Assembly: GCA_023388965.1 (NCBI GenBank)
Contig: JAEWFF010000056.1
Coordinates: forward strand, 71,648-135,647
Source: Pseudomonadota bacterium
Lineage (GTDB): Bacteria > Pseudomonadota > Alphaproteobacteria > Rhizobiales > Methylopilaceae
Direction of reading: 5' to 3'
Length of the DNA: 64,000 nucleotides
Made by a program: the position numbers and the translations under genes. A model generated the notes under the pieces. It did no database searches. It was not told the origin of the DNA and saw nothing but the letters and a program-made list of their open reading frames with translations. This document shows, in pieces, positions 53,966-61,832 of this stretch. Position 1 is the stretch's first letter. Every line of letters begins with the position of its first letter.

Positions 53966-54322
53966 ATGGCAAGAAAAGCCGTTGAGATTGACGAGGAAGA
54001 GCTAAGCCCGGCGCAGGAAAAGGTGGTCCGGCGCATGCGGATGCTGGTCGGAATCTCGACCGGCATCATGGCGCTCGGGTTTCTGCTCGTCATGTCGGTG
54101 ATCGTATGGCGTGTCGTCAAGCAGGAGGCACCGGCCGCCGGCGGCGAAAGCGAGATCGCAAGCGTGCTTCCGATCGGCAAGGGGCAGCGCATCACTTCGA
54201 CGACCTCGGACGGCCAGCGCCTGTTCGTCACCGTCGAGGCCGAGGACGGCCGCCAGTCCATCCTCGTCTTCGAAGCCGCCTCACTGGCCTATCGCGGAAA
54301 GATCGAGGGGCTGGCGCCGTGA
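53966..54322 (+). CDS. small single-pass membrane hypothetical protein
   Basis: The 118-residue protein has a charged N-terminus (ARKAVEIDEEELSPAQEKVVRRMRM), one transmembrane helix (LVGISTGIMALGFLLVMSVIVWRVV) and a soluble part with a beta pattern (SEIASVLPIGKGQRITSTTSDGQRLFVTVEAEDGRQSILVF). It appears conserved in layout beside rluD and rpoH in related bacteria, from memory. Its ribosome binding site (AGGA, 9 nt upstream) lies inside the rluD coding region. Function unknown. Confidence 0.8.
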   Translation: MARKAVEIDEEELSPAQEKVVRRMRMLVGISTGIMALGFLLVMSVIVWRVVKQEAPAAGGESEIASVLPIGKGQRITSTTSDGQRLFVTVEAEDGRQSILVFEAASLAYRGKIEGLAP

Positions 54323-54531
54323 TTCTTGAGGGACGGCGCCGTCGATCCGGTCGTCTGACACGGCAAATCCCAACGGGGGCGGGCGGCCGTGAACTCAAAC
54401 GCCTCGCGGGGCCAAAGACGGCGGCCGTGAACCCGGCTGTCCCGCCGGGCAAATCTCATCCCTCTTGCAGGGCAGGGTTCCGCGCCTTATTAGAAACCCC
54501 TCGCGCCCTCGAAATCCGACCGGCGCGCCGC

Positions 54532-54607
54532 GCTCCCTTCGTCTAGCGGTCTAGGACGTCGCCCTCTCACGGCGAAAACAGGGGTTCGAGTCCCCTAGGG
54601 AGCGCCA
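54532..54607 (+). tRNA. tRNA-Glu (anticodon CTC)
   Basis: A full cloverleaf is visible: acceptor GCTCCCT/AGGGAGC, D arm with TAGCGGTCTAGGA, anticodon stem TCGCC/GGCGA with loop CTCTCAC (anticodon CTC, Glu GAG), T arm GGGGTTCGAGTCCCC, discriminator G and encoded CCA. A tyrosine recombinase gene starts 82 bp after its end, so its 3' end is a probable integration site. Confidence 0.96.
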
Positions 54608-54688
54608 TTTTGTCGTTCTATCTAAGTCGCTGATATAGTTGGTGGTTCGGCCTTTTTGCCAGTGCATCCGTATGCAGGGATGTATGCA

Positions 54689-56290
54689 ATGGCAAATCAC
54701 CTCGTGCGCCGCGGCGCAGTCTTCAGTTTCCAGATCCGCATTCCTCGCGATCTCGTAACCATTTTAGGCAACTCTCCCCTGTGGATCAGGGTCGGCCGGG
54801 TCGAGGCCCGGGAAGCCGCGCGCCGCGCCCGGCTTCTAGCAGGGCATTGCGAGGCCGCCTTCCACGCCGCAAGGAGAGGTAAAATGACATCGCGCGAGGA
54901 AATCCAGACCACGCTCGGCAAGATCGATGAAGCGCTGCAGGATATCGGGGAGCAGCACTACGAGGCCGCGATCCATGCGCTCTGGTATGATGCCTTACGC
55001 GATGACGTCGAGAGGGGCGTGATCGATCCTGCCGATTATGTGGTGGAATTGAACTCGCCTCCGGACGAGCTCGTGGCCCGCGCCCGGATGGAGGCTCTCA
55101 GCCTCGCCGAGCGGCATCTCGAACTGGTCCGCGAGGCTGCCGGCAGCAGCGGCGATCTGGGCCTCCGCATGGACAAACTTCAGGAGATGGTTCTGTCACT
55201 GCGGGATCAATCTCCGCAAATGCCAAAATTACCGACGCTCAGCGCAGCGGTGGGGCCCGTCATCAGGAAATATCGGGAAGCGAAGCCGAAGAGCACATAT
55301 TACCGCCGGATGGAAAATGGCGTCAGGCGGTTCATCGAAGTGAAAGGCGACCTGCCTGTAGACCAGTACGTGCCGCTCGACATGCAGGATTTTGCCAATT
55401 TGCTGGCGCGGGTGCCCGCCTGCTGGGACAAGGAAAAGGAACTCGTCGGCATGACCTTCCCGGATGCTGCCGATTACAATGATCGGCACGGGCGTCCGTT
55501 CAGCACTCTGTCTGTGGATGCGGTCAATGACTATTTGCGATCGTTCGTTCAAGCTTGGAAGCGGGCGACCAGGGGACTCTACGGTGTCCGGGAGCTTGGG
55601 CTTGATGGTGTGGTATTACCCGAAGCTGCTTCCGATCCGATTGAACGTGAACCTCTCACTCCGGAGAAACTGAGCAAATGGTTTGCGCTTGCTGCGGCGG
55701 CACGAAGGCCGGCGGACAAATGGCTGCCTTTGCTCGGCCTGCTTACCGGGGCGAGATTGGGGGAACTGGTCGGAATCCAGTCCCAGGATATCAAGAGGGT
55801 CCACGGTTTCTGGACGGTCGATTTACGGCAAGCACATCTCGTCAATGGTCAGAAACAGAATCGTGCAGTCAAGAATCGCCAATCGAAACGGCTTTTTACG
55901 CTGCACACATTTCTTGACCAGGCGGGATTTGTGGATTGGGCGTGCAGCCGATCCGGCTTCATATTCGAAGATCTTCATGTGGCAGAAAATCCGGCGAAAA
56001 CGGCCGGCGCACGGATGCGACGCCAGATGAAAAAAGCAGGCGTCCACGTCACACGCTCAGAAGTCTTTCATTCCCTCCGGCACACCGCCAAAGACTGGAT
56101 GGACGACAGGAAGCTGTCTGAAAAGACTGCCGACCGGCAGGTCGGCCATCGCCCCGCGACAGTCGGGCGCCGTTACGGCGAGAAAACCTTACGGGCATCC
56201 GAAATCGAGCAACTGGCCACTTTGCCGTTGCCAGAAGGAGTGGATTTCTCCCCCTATCTCGCAAGCGCTCCACGCGGTAAGGGGCGATGA
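54689..56290 (+). CDS. phage-type tyrosine recombinase/integrase
   Basis: The 533-residue protein from ATG 54689 (AGGGA upstream) has an N-terminal domain typical of DUF6538 integrases (MANHLVRRGAVFSFQIRIPRDLV), a core-binding middle, and a catalytic domain with Arg in LLTGARLGELVGI, HSLRHTAKDW (His-x-x-Arg), VGHRPATVGRRYG with the Tyr nucleophile. All catalytic residues are seen, so it should be active. Base composition is lower in GC than the core. Its place after tRNA-Glu marks an island boundary. Confidence 0.93.
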   Translation: MANHLVRRGAVFSFQIRIPRDLVTILGNSPLWIRVGRVEAREAARRARLLAGHCEAAFHAARRGKMTSREEIQTTLGKIDEALQDIGEQHYEAAIHALWYDALRDDVERGVIDPADYVVELNSPPDELVARARMEALSLAERHLELVREAAGSSGDLGLRMDKLQEMVLSLRDQSPQMPKLPTLSAAVGPVIRKYREAKPKSTYYRRMENGVRRFIEVKGDLPVDQYVPLDMQDFANLLARVPACWDKEKELVGMTFPDAADYNDRHGRPFSTLSVDAVNDYLRSFVQAWKRATRGLYGVRELGLDGVVLPEAASDPIEREPLTPEKLSKWFALAAAARRPADKWLPLLGLLTGARLGELVGIQSQDIKRVHGFWTVDLRQAHLVNGQKQNRAVKNRQSKRLFTLHTFLDQAGFVDWACSRSGFIFEDLHVAENPAKTAGARMRRQMKKAGVHVTRSEVFHSLRHTAKDWMDDRKLSEKTADRQVGHRPATVGRRYGEKTLRASEIEQLATLPLPEGVDFSPYLASAPRGKGR

Positions 56291-57067
56291 AGTCCTCCAG
56301 AATTCCAAAATGTATAGACGAATATCATACCAGGGCGCATGCCGATCACACCGCGTTCTTCTCGGGCGCACAGCCCGCATCCGGTCGTCCAACAAAGCAG
56401 CACCAGATCGTTTTCTCGCTGAACAGACGTTGCAATCGAGGATTTGAGGATGTTCAAAACGGCCGGATCCGGACACGTCGTCTCTTTCTATCCGCTTATG
56501 ATTAACCTTGCATTCTGGAGCGCGTGCGAGAGCTCAGGGGCAGAGGATGTCCGGTTCTGTTTCCCGAATGGGAGCCATACACCAAGCCGGATAGGACGAG
56601 AGGCGGGATAGCTGTCACGAAGAACCGGCAGTGGGCTAGTCGCATTTACATCTCGTGGCACTTTTGATGCGTACCGGAAGGTGTAATGACAGTTGGGCTG
56701 AGAGAGACTAAGACTTGAGTTAGAGTGCAAGTTGGTTGGGGCCGGCCGTTAGTCTCGAAGTCCCGCGCAGTGAAGTTTCCACATTTTTCTCGTTCCGGTT
56801 TCGTGGCATCGGTTAAGAGCGAGCAATTTCAGAGGATCTGATTTGCTACATGTGCCGGAAATAATTTCCGAGAGTTGGCCGCTGGCTACAAGACGGACCA
56901 AAACGGCTCGCTTCGGATGTATGGAGCGACTGCGACCGCTGGTGACCCGAAGCAGACATCCCGCAACCAAACAGCCAACAGCAGTTCGAATCCCGTCCGG
57001 CGCACCAAACATGATGAAGATGAGAACGGACTAATCGTGGTTTGAAGGCCTGACGATCACCGCTCGC
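56291..57067. other. gene-poor stretch downstream of the integrase
   Basis: These 777 bp hold no convincing gene. A 72-codon frame (56287-56505) overlaps the integrase stop but has no family likeness. The composition is mixed and lower in GC than the core. The only structured item I see is the tRNA-like 3' end at 56984-57007. It may contain remains of earlier insertions. Confidence 0.6.
56984..57007 (+). repeat. tRNA 3'-end fragment
   Basis: GTTCGAATCCC followed by GTCCGGCGCACCA reads as the T-loop, 3' T-stem and acceptor end with CCA of a tRNA. The 24 nt have no matching 5' half upstream. It differs from the tRNA-Glu at 54532. Such an end is what a recombination site in a tRNA leaves behind. 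Confidence 0.5.
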
Positions 57068-57544
57068 TCATTCACGACTACCCGGCTCCTCCGCAGGGCA
57101 CTGGTAATCCCGAACCTCGCTCTCGCCTTCACGATACCATCGCGCTCCGGCATCCAACGAACTAGCTTCGTGGTAACAGATTTCCGGCGCGCTCCCATCA
57201 AGCTCCATGGAAATCATCCAGTTGTGAGGACCGCACCGATGCGCCTCGCACCCCCAGCTTTGGATGCGTCCATTTGCAATCCAGATCGGCGTTTTCGGAC
57301 CACCCGGCGCAAGTATCCGCTGGCGGACCTCCGCATCCGGCACCACGCGCTCAACGGCCGCTCTGACCAGCGGATGCATCAGGAAATGCGGCAATGTAGC
57401 GTCATGGGGGTATTTGCCTTCATAGGCTGTCAGGAGAGGGACTTCCTCCGCCAAGGCAGGAGACCCGGCCAGGCAAAGCAATGCGATGGCGATCAGTTTG
57501 CCTGAGCGTAAATCTGGCAGTTTCGTCTCGAGGATCGCCTTCAT
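57068..57544 (-). CDS. secreted Ivy-like (lysozyme inhibitor-like) protein
   Basis: The 158-residue protein has an N-terminal basic region and hydrophobic stretch (LIAIALLCLAGSPALA) as export signal. The mature domain contains IQSWGCEAHRCGPHNWMISM, resembling the C-x-x-H-x-C-x-x-H loop region of Ivy proteins, which plug the active site of lysozyme. The rest (ALPHFLMHPLVRAAVERVVPDAEVRQRIL) fits the family's start. The match is from memory and partial. The start overlaps the stop of the preceding gene by 4 bp. Confidence 0.6.
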   Translation of the reverse strand: MKAILETKLPDLRSGKLIAIALLCLAGSPALAEEVPLLTAYEGKYPHDATLPHFLMHPLVRAAVERVVPDAEVRQRILAPGGPKTPIWIANGRIQSWGCEAHRCGPHNWMISMELDGSAPEICYHEASSLDAGARWYREGESEVRDYQCPAEEPGSRE

Positions 57545-58026
57545 GGAACGGTCTCCGCTCGGGCGGCCGTCACACAGTCCCGCAACCGCTGGCCATCCTC
57601 GATATATCGTGTCGCGCTGCGCAGGCCATACGCTCCCGGCCACAATGTGATCGACTGCCGATTGGAATCGTTAGCAGCTTCGCTCGCTCCGACGCAAACG
57701 AGCCTGGCAAGCCCCGGTTTTTCCCGATCCGCAGAGCCGGCGTCATTCAGAACAAGAATGAGTTCGCGTGTTAAGCTTAAGCTGCCGCCAGAGCGAATGC
57801 AGTTTGCAACATCGTCAGCTTTGACCATCCGGTTAAGACAGTTGTCCATCTCGGAATCAGCCACGGCGATATTCGATCTATCGAGCAGCAGGTTCAGATA
57901 ACGAACCTGGCTCATGCGGGCATCGTCCATCACCAGAACGGCAAGCGTTTCCACCGGCCCGGTGTCGGCGGCATGCGCCGGTTGGGTGATCGCCCATAAG
58001 GCAAGAAGAGAAAGAGTGCGTTTCAC
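57541..58026 (-). CDS. secreted hypothetical protein
   Basis: The 161-residue product has a signal peptide (MKRTLSLLALWAITQPAHA-A) and three cysteine-bearing segments (MDNCLNRMVK, VANCIRSGGS, RLRDCVTAA). I know no family. It is translated with the Ivy-like gene (ATGA overlap), so a shared periplasmic role is likely. It lies in the accessory region. Confidence 0.65.
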   Translation of the reverse strand: MKRTLSLLALWAITQPAHAADTGPVETLAVLVMDDARMSQVRYLNLLLDRSNIAVADSEMDNCLNRMVKADDVANCIRSGGSLSLTRELILVLNDAGSADREKPGLARLVCVGASEAANDSNRQSITLWPGAYGLRSATRYIEDGQRLRDCVTAARAETVP

Positions 58027-58126
58027 AGAATCAAATTAACGTCCATACAGCAACCGAGCAAGCCTGCTCTGCCGACCACCCGCGGTGCCTCCTGCGCGGG
58101 TGGCAGTTCCGCGTGCGCCCAGATTC

Positions 58127-58930
58127 TTATCGATTTCCCTTATCACGGCATGGAAAGCGGTCTCGTGCCGCGAACCGGATCGTTTCAAATGACGATTCCC
58201 CCTCGCACAGAAGGCGGCTGCACTCGGGTGCCGATGCCCGGAACGTGACGTTCTCCTTGTCATCGATCACGACCGACAATTTGCATCCGGTTTCGAACAC
58301 CGAATCTTCGATGACGAAGCCGTCCTTGGACTTTTTGGCATCGCCCAGGAACATGCATTCGCTGCCCTTCGTCTCCAGCATTCCTTCATAACCGTCACCT
58401 TCGGGCGAAATGAACAGTTCCGCATGGTCGGCAAAGTAGCACAGAGTATTTGCATCCTTCGCTGGCCCTGCCGATTGCGCGATCTTCGGCAGAACTTCCT
58501 CCTTGTCTTCCTCCACGCTTTTGCAGCGCGCTTTAAAGCGTTCGTTGTCGGGATCGGAGGGATCGAAGCCTCTCACGAAGAGCTGGAGTTGATTGCCAAT
58601 TTTCTGAAACTGCCATTCCTCAAGCCGATACTTTTCGGTGCGATCAACCTTGCATGCAAGAAGGGTGCGGATGCTCACCCGCGACAGTTCGTTCACCATA
58701 ATGGGCCTGCAAAAGCCCTCTGGTGTTTCCACGCCATCGCTTCTGACGGTCTCGCGCAGCGCGGCATCCTTTGCTTTGCAGGAAGGCAACTTGCCCGCCT
58801 CCACCTGCTGCCAGATGCCGTGAAATATTTCGGGCAGCTTTTTCGGAGCCGCGGGCGGCTTTTTTGTCTGTGCGTGAGCGCCACAGGTGAAAAACACAAC
58901 GGTCAGTATCGCGGCAATGAATCTGAACAT
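58127..58930 (-). CDS. secreted hypothetical protein, about 267 residues
   Basis: From ATG 58930 it has a signal peptide (MFRFIAAILTVVFFTCGAHAQ) and a mature domain with many cysteines (SCKAKDAALR, GFCRPIM, LACKVDRTEKYRLEEWQF, TLCYFADHAELF, SECMFLGD, CKLSVVIDD, ECSRLLCEG), possibly disulfide-bonded. IFHGIWQQVEAGKLPSC near the start resembles small exported 'invasion or Ivy-linked' proteins, but I cannot assign one. It is upstream of the 57541 gene on the same strand, 100 bp apart. Confidence 0.65.
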   Translation of the reverse strand: MFRFIAAILTVVFFTCGAHAQTKKPPAAPKKLPEIFHGIWQQVEAGKLPSCKAKDAALRETVRSDGVETPEGFCRPIMVNELSRVSIRTLLACKVDRTEKYRLEEWQFQKIGNQLQLFVRGFDPSDPDNERFKARCKSVEEDKEEVLPKIAQSAGPAKDANTLCYFADHAELFISPEGDGYEGMLETKGSECMFLGDAKKSKDGFVIEDSVFETGCKLSVVIDDKENVTFRASAPECSRLLCEGESSFETIRFAARDRFPCRDKGNR

Positions 58931-59107
58931 GACAGCCCCCGTTTGCATGCCTGCGACTGTCTTGGCCGTTCATGGTGCAGGACTCAAGCCGCGTGGCGAA
59001 GCTTCGCTGCGCTCGATGTGGCTGCCGGCGATCCCTAATCACGCGGCGATCGCCCGGACATGGGGGTAAGCAGTTGGGAAGATTGGGCTTCCCAAAATTG
59101 AGGAGTG

Positions 59108-59449
59108 CTACCCCTCTCGGTGCGCTCCATGACCTCTGATCACGACGGCGAGCGCAAATAGACGTCCCTTCAGGAAGATAATGGCAGCCGCGAGAACGAG
59201 TGCCATTGCGATACCTTTGAGGACGACGCTGCTAGACCGAAATGACGATTCCGATCCGCCCTCGTTCGGCTCCGGCGCCCGTTGAACTTCCTGATCGCGT
59301 GCCGTCCTGACGGCTATCTCCGATACGGGCGTTCCAACCGCTTCCTCATCTGTTCCCAATGGCGCTGCCGCGGGATCGGGGAAGGACACCTTCCCTCCGG
59401 TTTCGCCACGGTCGATGGCGTGCCGAAACTCCTCGGGTGTCGGGGCCAT
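59108..59449 (-). CDS. small membrane-anchored hypothetical protein
   Basis: From ATG 59449 the 113-residue product begins MAPTPEEFRHAIDRGETGGK followed by VSFPDPAAAPLGTDEEA, a soluble start I have seen in several alphaproteobacterial proteins of unknown function. It then has a Ser/Glu-rich linker and a C-terminal transmembrane helix (VLKGIAMALVLAAAIIFLKG). It is thus a tail-anchored protein. No operon partner is seen. Confidence 0.6.
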   Translation of the reverse strand: MAPTPEEFRHAIDRGETGGKVSFPDPAAAPLGTDEEAVGTPVSEIAVRTARDQEVQRAPEPNEGGSESSFRSSSVVLKGIAMALVLAAAIIFLKGRLFALAVVIRGHGAHREG

Positions 59450-59636
59450 GTCTACTTCATGCATGCCGGCCGGATTTCGCTCCGCCGGGCTCAGATCGCC
59501 CCCGCCCGGCAGGCCGAAGAGCAGCTCCGGGGCTTGGCGCCAAAGGCGTCATCCCGGCGCGGGCACAACGTTGATTGCGCCGAGCGATAGAATCGATGGT
59601 ATGACATCGCATCACCTGCGGAGCGGCGAACACCTC

Positions 59637-61340
59637 ATGACATTTCATCGTAGTATTTACGTGGTCGCTCTGTTGTGCGGGTGCGGTCCGGCGCTTGCGG
59701 CCGATGCCGATGTCATCTGGTTCGGCGGCACGATCATCACCGTGAACGACACGACGCCGAGCGTCGAAGCCGTGGCGATCAAGGATGGTCTTATCACCGC
59801 CGTTGGCAGCAAGGATGCCGTGTTCAAGGCCGAGCAAGGCAAAGCCACCGTCCTCAGAGACTTGGAAGGCCGGGCCATGACGCCCGGCTTCATCGACCCG
59901 CACAGCCATTTCATCGATTCACTGTCGATCGCTGATCGGATCAATGTCTCGGCGCCGCCGGTCGGCCCGGCGAACAATCCTGCGGAGATCGTTGCCGCGC
60001 TCCAGGCGGGCGCCAAAGCGAAGGGCCTGAAGCCCGGCGAGCTGCTGTTGGGCTATGGCTATGATGAAAATCTGATGCCCGAGGGCCAACCGCTATCGCG
60101 CGATGCGCTCGATGTGGCGTTTCCCGAGAATCCCGTTGCGGTCATTCACGTCTCGATGCACGGGGCGGTGCTCAATTCGGCGGCCTTCAGCAAGTTTGGC
60201 TATAAGGACGGCATGCCCACTCCGGCAGGCGGGGTTATCCTGCGTAAGGGCGATACCCAGGACCTGCAGGGGCTGGTGATGGAAACCGCCTATCTACCGA
60301 TGTTCTCGAACATGCCGGGCCCCACGCTGGAAACTGAAGTCGCCGCGGCCAAGGCCGGGCAGATGCTATACGCGGCCGCCGGCGTCACGACGGCGCAGGA
60401 AGGCGCAACCCATGCGCCCCAGATCGAGCAGCTCAAGCGCATCGCCACGCAAGGAGGCCTCTTCATCGATCTTGTTGCCTACCCGTTCATTCTCGATCTC
60501 GACGCGGTGCTGGAGACAAACGATCCCTCGACCTTCGGTACCTACATCAACAACTTGAAGCTCGGCGGCTGCAAACTCACACCGGATGGTTCGCCTCAGG
60601 GCAAGACAGCCTGGTTCACGACGCCCTACCTGACCGGGGGGCCGGCCGGAGAGAAGGACTGGAAGGGCGAGCCCGGTCTGCCCATCGACCTGATGCTCGC
60701 GGGTACCAAAAAATGTTACGATAATGGGTTCCAGGTGCTGTTTCACGCCAATGGCGATGCGGCCATCGATTTCCTGATCGCGGCCCACAAACATGCGGCT
60801 GGAGACGATCTCGCGAAAGACCGTCGCACGGTCGCAATCCATGCCCAGTTCATCCGGCCAGACCAGATCGAGGCCTTCAAGAAGTACGACATTATCCCGT
60901 CGTTCTTCACCGACCATACATTCTTCTTCGCGGACACGCATGTTCTGAACCGGGGCAAGGAGCAAGCCCACGCCATCAGCCCCATGAAGAGCGCGATTGC
61001 GGCTGGATTGCAGCCCACCAACCACACGGATGCTTTCGTCGTGCCGGTGGATCAGATGATGACGATATGGACAGCCGTGAACCGGGTATCGCGCAGTGGC
61101 GCAGTCATCGGCCCCGACGAACGCATTACGCCGCTGCAGGCGCTGAAGGCCATTACGATCAACGCCGCCTATCAATATCGCGAGGAAGACAGCAAGGGCT
61201 CCATCGAGCCCGGGAAGCGCGCCGATCTTGTCGTGCTCTCCGCCGACCCCCTCACAGTGGATCCGATGACGATCAAGGACATCGAGGTACTCGAAACAGT
61301 CAAGGACGGCAGAACCGTCTACACCGCGGACGCTAAATGA
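59637..61340 (+). CDS. exported amidohydrolase (YtcJ-like, amidohydrolase 3 family)
   Basis: From ATG 59637 the 567-residue protein has a signal peptide (RSIYVVALLCGCGPALAAD) and a metal-dependent amidohydrolase fold: FGGTIITVND and DLEGRAMTPGFIDPHSHF (His-x-His metal pair), QVLFHANGDAAIDF, and LQPTNHTDAFVVPVDQM. It ends with GSIEPGKRADLVVLSADPLTV. YtcJ-like proteins act on amides or N-acyl compounds; the substrate is unknown. ATG 59601 is an alternative start. Base composition is near that of the core genes. Confidence 0.88.
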   Translation: MTFHRSIYVVALLCGCGPALAADADVIWFGGTIITVNDTTPSVEAVAIKDGLITAVGSKDAVFKAEQGKATVLRDLEGRAMTPGFIDPHSHFIDSLSIADRINVSAPPVGPANNPAEIVAALQAGAKAKGLKPGELLLGYGYDENLMPEGQPLSRDALDVAFPENPVAVIHVSMHGAVLNSAAFSKFGYKDGMPTPAGGVILRKGDTQDLQGLVMETAYLPMFSNMPGPTLETEVAAAKAGQMLYAAAGVTTAQEGATHAPQIEQLKRIATQGGLFIDLVAYPFILDLDAVLETNDPSTFGTYINNLKLGGCKLTPDGSPQGKTAWFTTPYLTGGPAGEKDWKGEPGLPIDLMLAGTKKCYDNGFQVLFHANGDAAIDFLIAAHKHAAGDDLAKDRRTVAIHAQFIRPDQIEAFKKYDIIPSFFTDHTFFFADTHVLNRGKEQAHAISPMKSAIAAGLQPTNHTDAFVVPVDQMMTIWTAVNRVSRSGAVIGPDERITPLQALKAITINAAYQYREEDSKGSIEPGKRADLVVLSADPLTVDPMTIKDIEVLETVKDGRTVYTADAK

Positions 61341-61832
61341 GCGGCAAGAAGAACGCGGGCGCATTTGGCGCGCAACTCTCCGGCGTTGCCTATCAATCCG
61401 AACTTTGATCACTGAGTTCAGAGGGCGCGGCGAAGCTTATGTGTGCCGACAATCTCGTTGCGCGGCGACATTTACCCCAAGCGAGCCTGCGGCTTCGCAG
61501 CGCTCCTAAATAGTGGAACGGCGCGTCCTTCGGATCTGGCTCTCGTGAACCGAGCCACTCACAGCGTCTCGGCCATCCGGCATCGATCCTCGCGCGGGGA
61601 GGAAGGCTTCCTGCGCGCGCGGCGGGAAGGCTGCGCGTGAACGCCGTTATCGCAGCAACGAGCCAATGTCTGCTTCTGACCCAAAGCGGATTTTGGTAAT
61701 GTCTGATTTTGAGCAGATCGCCCATTGGCATAACGGCAAGCATAGAGGGCGCCAAAAGCAGCGTTAAAGACGTTCTCGATACCACCACGCTGTGGGAGCG
61801 ACTCGATCTGCCCTCCTGGCCCCTGTGGTTCG
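61341..61832. other. non-coding stretch with decayed or repeat-like sequence
   Basis: These 492 bp have no gene I can support. A 131-codon minus-strand frame (61393-61788) is basic and of no known family. At 61664-61703, AATGTCTGCTTCTGACCCAA and the following AGCGGATTTTGG look like a dispersed intergenic sequence of rhizobial genomes, by recollection. Confidence 0.5.

Noticed and set aside
56843..57034. A 63-codon frame crossing the tRNA-like fragment
   Set aside because: It reads through the tRNA 3' end and has no family likeness.
61393..61788. A 131-codon minus-strand frame downstream of the SMC-like gene
   Set aside because: Basic, without a domain, and crossing repeat-like sequence; more likely decayed DNA.
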